From NCBI GenBank assembly GCA_934692905.1, contig CAKUUM010000054.1, forward strand, positions 1-8,475: a DNA stretch of 8,475 nucleotides, written 5' to 3'. This stretch comes from an uncultured Bacteroidales bacterium. GTDB lineage: Bacteria; Bacteroidota; Bacteroidia; Bacteroidales; Paludibacteraceae. The position numbers were made by a program, and so were the translations under genes. Shown one piece after another: positions 6,117-8,475 of the stretch (its first letter is position 1; each line of letters opens with the position of its first letter). The notes beneath the pieces are model-generated. The model made no database searches. It saw only the letters and a program-made list of their open reading frames with translations, and was not told where the DNA came from.

Positions 6117-7793
6117 CTATACCTCAATAGATGTGTATAAGAATCGCTTGATACTCTTCTTGGGCGTCTTCTCAAACTCATGCGGGAACAGCCGCACCTT
6201 GTTAATCTGCTCATACGCAGCCAGTTGTGCGTTCAGTTGCTTGCGGTTCTCCTCCATGGCTTCATCCAACTGCTCTGCCGTCAGGTGTGCAGCGTCCACC
6301 GCCTCATAGTCGGGGCAGACCAGCGCCACCAGCCTGTTGTCCTGTTGCAGCACCAGCGACTCCAGCACATACGGCATATTGTTCATCTTCGCCTCAATCT
6401 CTTCGGGGTAGATGTTCTGCCCGTTGGGTCCGAGGAGCATGGTTTTGTTGCGCCCTTTGATATAGAGGAATCCGTCCTTGTCCAGCACGCCGAGGTCACC
6501 CGTACGCAGCCAACCGTCGTCCGTAAACACCTCGCGCGTTGCCTCCTCGTTCTTGTAGTAGCCCAGCATCAGATGCTCGCCGCGAACCTGTATCTCCCCC
6601 ACTCCTTCCGCGTTGGCGTTCACAATGCGAATCTCCATCAGCCCGGGAAACGCCTGACCGCACGAGTACGGCTTGAAGTCTTTCCAATAGGTGTAACTGA
6701 TGATAGGTGCCGTCTCCGTCATGCCATAACCCACCGTCACGGGGAAATGGATACGGTGCAAAAACGCCTCCACCTCGGCATTCAGCGGTGCCCCGCCCAC
6801 GATTATCTGCGAGAACTCACCGCCAAACGACTCTATCAACTGGTCGTGAATCTTATGCAGCACCACCTCGTCGAGCAACGGCACTTTCAGCACCCAACTC
6901 ACCGGAGCCTTGGATATTACGGGCGCAATCTGCTTGCGGTACACTTTCTCCAGTATCAGCGGCACCGACATTATCAGCGTCGGCTTCACTTCCTTGAATG
7001 CCTTCACCAGTATCTTCGGCGACGGCGTACGTCCGATAAACCATGTGTGTCCGCCTACCGACAATGCCCCGAGGAAGTCCACCGCGCACCCAAAGGCGTG
7101 TGCCAACGGCAGAAATGCCACTTGCCGGCAGCCTCTGAACACTTGTTTGCTGCGTTTCGAGAGCACGATATTGCCCGCCAATGCGTTGGCAGGTGTCATC
7201 ACGCCCTTCGAGAAGCCCGTCGTGCCCGAGGTGTAGTTGATGGATGCCAATTCGGCATTACTCCTTTCTATATAGTGCACATCGTCGCGCGTGAAACCGT
7301 TCGGATATTTGGCTGCAAACAGACCGTCAATGACCTCTTTGTCAATATGCACATCTTCCGGCAAGCGGTTGATTATCACGCTCATATCATTCAGCGAGAA
7401 CACCACCTTCACCATCGGAATCTGCTCCGCGTCGATGCTCTCCCATATCGCGTCTGCCACAAATAGCAGCGAGGTCTCCGAGTGGTTGATGATATGTATC
7501 GCGTCATTTGCCTTGAAATCATGCAGTATCGGCACAATCACCGCGCCATACGTGATACTCGCCAAATAGACCAACGCCCAGTTGCACGAGTTCTTGCCCA
7601 TCACAGCCACGCGGTCGCCTTCGCGCACACCACACTGCTCGAACAACAGGTGCAAGCGGGCTACTTGCTCCGCTACTTTGCTGTAAGTCAGCGTATTCTC
7701 TGTTCCATAGTCCGTCATCGCCTCCAACTCCCAGTTGTCGCGAAACGAATTCTCATAAATCTTTATCAGATTTTCTTCAGGTTTAGTCAGCAT
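6117..7793 (-). CDS. Long-chain acyl-CoA (or acyl-ACP) synthetase, ANL superfamily
   Basis: The enzyme activates a fatty acid with ATP to acyl-AMP and transfers it to CoA or ACP; the acceptor cannot be told from sequence. With the ATG at 7793 it has 558 residues. Motifs: the ATP loop YTSGTTGFSKG (187-197), substrate-region GYGMTE (355-360), TGDLG (431-435) and the hinge segment IKGRNKTMLLGPNGQNIYPEEIE (about 445-467). No transmembrane segment is evident. The C-terminal A10 segment reads TPKKSIKR; aligned with the usual TPxxKIxR, the catalytic lysine position is serine, with lysine one residue earlier. The ATG at 7793 is preferred because AAGGGA lies 8 nt before it; the in-frame ATG at 7823 overlaps a possible -7 element. 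It follows the small membrane-anchored protein by 51 nt and precedes coaX by 8 nt. Confidence 0.9.
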   Translation of the reverse strand: MLTKPEENLIKIYENSFRDNWELEAMTDYGTENTLTYSKVAEQVARLHLLFEQCGVREGDRVAVMGKNSCNWALVYLASITYGAVIVPILHDFKANDAIHIINHSETSLLFVADAIWESIDAEQIPMVKVVFSLNDMSVIINRLPEDVHIDKEVIDGLFAAKYPNGFTRDDVHYIERSNAELASINYTSGTTGFSKGVMTPANALAGNIVLSKRSKQVFRGCRQVAFLPLAHAFGCAVDFLGALSVGGHTWFIGRTPSPKILVKAFKEVKPTLIMSVPLILEKVYRKQIAPVISKAPVSWVLKVPLLDEVVLHKIHDQLIESFGGEFSQIIVGGAPLNAEVEAFLHRIHFPVTVGYGMTETAPIISYTYWKDFKPYSCGQAFPGLMEIRIVNANAEGVGEIQVRGEHLMLGYYKNEEATREVFTDDGWLRTGDLGVLDKDGFLYIKGRNKTMLLGPNGQNIYPEEIEAKMNNMPYVLESLVLQQDNRLVALVCPDYEAVDAAHLTAEQLDEAMEENRKQLNAQLAAYEQINKVRLFPHEFEKTPKKSIKRFLYTSIEV

Positions 7794-7820
7794 ATCACAT
7801 CCCTTATAGGGTCTAATCTT

Positions 7821-7828
7821 CAAATTTA
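7821..7828 (-). promoter_or_regulatory. Possible -7 promoter element before the synthetase gene
   Basis: TAAATTTG matches the Bacteroidetes -7 consensus TAnnTTTG. No convincing TTTG-type -33 element lies 19-21 nt upstream, so it is weak or chance. If used, transcription would begin about 20 nt before the synthetase ATG at 7793. Confidence 0.3.
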
Positions 7829-7844
7829 CACACGTACAAATTGT

Positions 7845-8291
7845 CTATTCCACCACTGGCGGCAACTCCCCCACGCCATCCTGCAGCGGGTCTGCGGGGG
7901 TCTGCGGTTTAATCGCTTTCACGGAAATTATCGAATCCACCACAAACTGGCTGTTTCCGCGCCACGGCAACGTGCCGAGGTAGCGTTTCCAATGCAGTTT
8001 TATCTGCCGTCCCGAGTTGTTGTCTATCTGCTGCGCCACGCGCTCGTCGGTCACCGAGAACTTGAACTCATTCGACTGTATGGTCGCACTCGTATTCTTC
8101 GAGTTGTAGCCCGTCTGTATCATCTTCCCCTCGTAGGTCTTGAAGATGAACCCTTCGCGCTGGAAGTAGTTGATATCGCCCTCATTGGTTCCCTCGCTGT
8201 ACACGAAGCAGAACTTGAAGAACACGAACCCCGCCAACGCGAGCACTACGATGCTCACCACACTCGTAATCACTTTACCTTTCGTTGTCAT
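7845..8291 (-). CDS. Conserved single-helix membrane-anchored protein of unknown function
   Basis: This 148-residue protein has a short basic N-terminus (MTTKGK), one hydrophobic helix at about residues 8-30 and a polar periplasmic-facing domain rich in beta segments (INYFQREGFIFKTYEGKM, SNEFKFSVTDERVAQQI, IKLHWKRYLGTLPWRGNSQFVVDSI). The pattern of YFQ.EGFIFKTYEG and LGTLPWRG fits a protein I recall as conserved but uncharacterised in Bacteroidales; I assign no function. The start is the ATG at 8291, because the longer open frame to 8399 runs through the promoter at 8353-8387. The leader is A-rich with no Shine-Dalgarno sequence. The last 20 residues (TPADPLQDGVGELPPVVE) are proline-rich and include a 10-bp direct duplication, so the tail may be variable. 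It is the first gene of the run. Confidence 0.8.
   Translation of the reverse strand: MTTKGKVITSVVSIVVLALAGFVFFKFCFVYSEGTNEGDINYFQREGFIFKTYEGKMIQTGYNSKNTSATIQSNEFKFSVTDERVAQQIDNNSGRQIKLHWKRYLGTLPWRGNSQFVVDSIISVKAIKPQTPADPLQDGVGELPPVVE
7888..7907. repeat. Perfect 10-bp tandem duplication within the small membrane protein gene
   Basis: GGGTCTGCGG occurs twice in a row (7888-7897, 7898-7907) near the 3' end of the gene, coding for part of KPQTPADP (from residue 129). Ten is not a multiple of three, so gain or loss of one unit shifts the reading frame of the C-terminal tail and reads past the normal stop. Confidence 0.9.
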
Positions 8292-8352
8292 AATTGTTAT
8301 CTTTTTATCGTAACACAAACACTTTACTATTGCAATTACGCAAAAATCCGTG

Positions 8353-8387
8353 CAAAGGTACAAAAAAATATCTGTTCCTCCAAAAAA
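8353..8387 (-). promoter_or_regulatory. Bacteroidetes-type promoter for the gene run
   Basis: On the minus strand a TTTTTTGG -33-type element (8387-8380) is followed after 19 nt by TACCTTTG (8360-8353), a perfect match to the -7 consensus TAnnTTTG. Transcription would start near 8346, giving a leader of about 55 nt before the ATG at 8291. This is the only complete promoter match I see, so it may drive all eight downstream genes. Confidence 0.75.
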
Positions 8388-8400
8388 TATCCGTTCCATC
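8361..8400. repeat. Two imperfect 20-bp direct repeats at the promoter
   Basis: CAAAAAAATATCTGTTCCTC (8361-8380) and CAAAAAATATCCGTTCCATC (8381-8400) differ by one A, one substitution and one inserted base. The first repeat is the promoter spacer, the second holds most of the -33 element, and the second ends exactly at the insertion-sequence tip. A duplicated regulator site is possible. Confidence 0.65.
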
Positions 8401-8420
8401 CCAGGGCAACCGCATCAAAA
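8401..8420. repeat. Terminal inverted repeat, right copy (20 bp)
   Basis: CCAGGGCAACCGCATCAAAA is the exact reverse complement of 58-77. Its outer end faces the promoter, 13 nt from the -33 element. The transposase stop codon is at 8415-8417, inside the repeat. Confidence 0.85.
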
Positions 8421-8475
8421 GTTAGCATTTTTTATGATTTGCAACAGGTAGTCGGGATCCATAGCGGCGATAAAC
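8415..8475 (-). CDS. Transposase C-terminal fragment (partial, probably ISAs1-like)
   Basis: Only the last 19 residues are in the window: FIAAMDPDYLLQIIKNANF, then TGA. The fragment reads as real coding sequence because it is open to the window edge, ends inside the terminal repeat as many compact insertion sequences do, and contains the AMDPDYL segment similar to H-repeat transposases. The catalytic domain lies outside the window, so activity cannot be judged. Confidence 0.55.
   Translation of the reverse strand, partial: FIAAMDPDYLLQIIKNANF

Larger units (their letters stand above)
8401..8475 (-). mobile_element. Partial insertion sequence, transposase 3' end
   Basis: The element starts at its tip near 8401 and runs off the right edge. 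It holds the 20-bp terminal repeat (8401-8420) and the end of a minus-strand reading frame whose stop codon lies inside the repeat. The coded end AAMDPDYLLQIIKNANF resembles my recollection of the C-termini of ISAs1-family (E. coli H-repeat-type) transposases, which end in an AMDxxYL-like motif. The tip CAGGG also suits that family as I remember it. Family assignment is tentative. Confidence 0.65.

Noticed and set aside
6180..7466. Open plus-strand frame of 428 codons opposite the synthetase gene
   Set aside because: The translation is rich in His, Arg, Gln and Leu with no domain-like pattern. It is a mirror of codon use in the well-supported minus-strand gene.
7794..7823. 10-codon N-terminal extension of the synthetase
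   Set aside because: The ATG at 7823 overlaps a possible -7 element, while the ATG at 7793 has AAGGGA at good spacing and begins the conserved-looking sequence.
8292..8399. 36-codon N-terminal extension of the small membrane protein
   Set aside because: It would run across the promoter (8353-8387) and put a cysteine-rich segment before the normal membrane helix. The ATG at 8291 is a better start.
78..8400. Target-site duplication at the two insertion-sequence tips
   Set aside because: The flanks ACACAAGG and GTTCCATC do not match. That is expected if the tips belong to two separate copies, so it neither supports nor excludes a composite transposon.

Overview
The window looks like chromosomal DNA from a member of the Bacteroidales. 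All recognisable genes are on the minus strand. The protein set fits the order: an LptC lipoprotein, a periplasmic TPR protein, an OmpP1/FadL-type barrel, CoaX and a small one-helix protein. Most starts lack a Shine-Dalgarno sequence and have A-rich leaders. The clearest promoter matches the Bacteroidetes type (-33 TTTG-like, -7 TAnnTTTG). The genus cannot be read from the sequence.

Layout, in transcription order from right to left: a partial insertion sequence (8401-8475) with the last codons of its transposase; a Bacteroidetes promoter (8353-8387); a 148-residue one-helix protein (8291-7845); an acyl-CoA/acyl-ACP synthetase of the ANL superfamily (7793-6117); type III pantothenate kinase coaX (6108-5365); an OmpP1/FadL-like outer-membrane protein (5361-4147); a periplasmic TPR protein (4117-2756); lptC (2741-2166); a FatA/FatB-type acyl-ACP thioesterase (2080-1316); a GT4 glycosyltransferase (1292-183); a short intergenic stretch with 11-bp tandem repeats; and a second partial insertion-sequence end (1-77). 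Gaps between genes are 3 to 85 nt, so the eight genes could form one long transcription unit.

The genes share an envelope and lipid theme. CoaX supplies CoA. The synthetase activates fatty acids. The thioesterase releases them from ACP. The FadL-like barrel could carry hydrophobic compounds across the outer membrane. LptC moves lipopolysaccharide, and the glycosyltransferase may build a surface glycan. This functional link is inferred from gene content and spacing only.

The most unusual signals are not genes. (1) A perfect 16-bp inverted repeat with a 2-nt centre lies inside the glycosyltransferase reading frame, with a second GC-rich hairpin 19 bp away. (2) A 20-bp perfect inverted repeat occurs at 58-77 and 8401-8420. 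It appears to mark the tips of two copies of one insertion sequence, in the same orientation, bracketing 8.3 kb of mostly core genes. The two terminal pieces are nearly equal in length (77 and 75 nt), which also suggests an assembly contig that stopped at a repeated element. I found no RNA genes, CRISPR array, defence system or clearly new multi-gene system.
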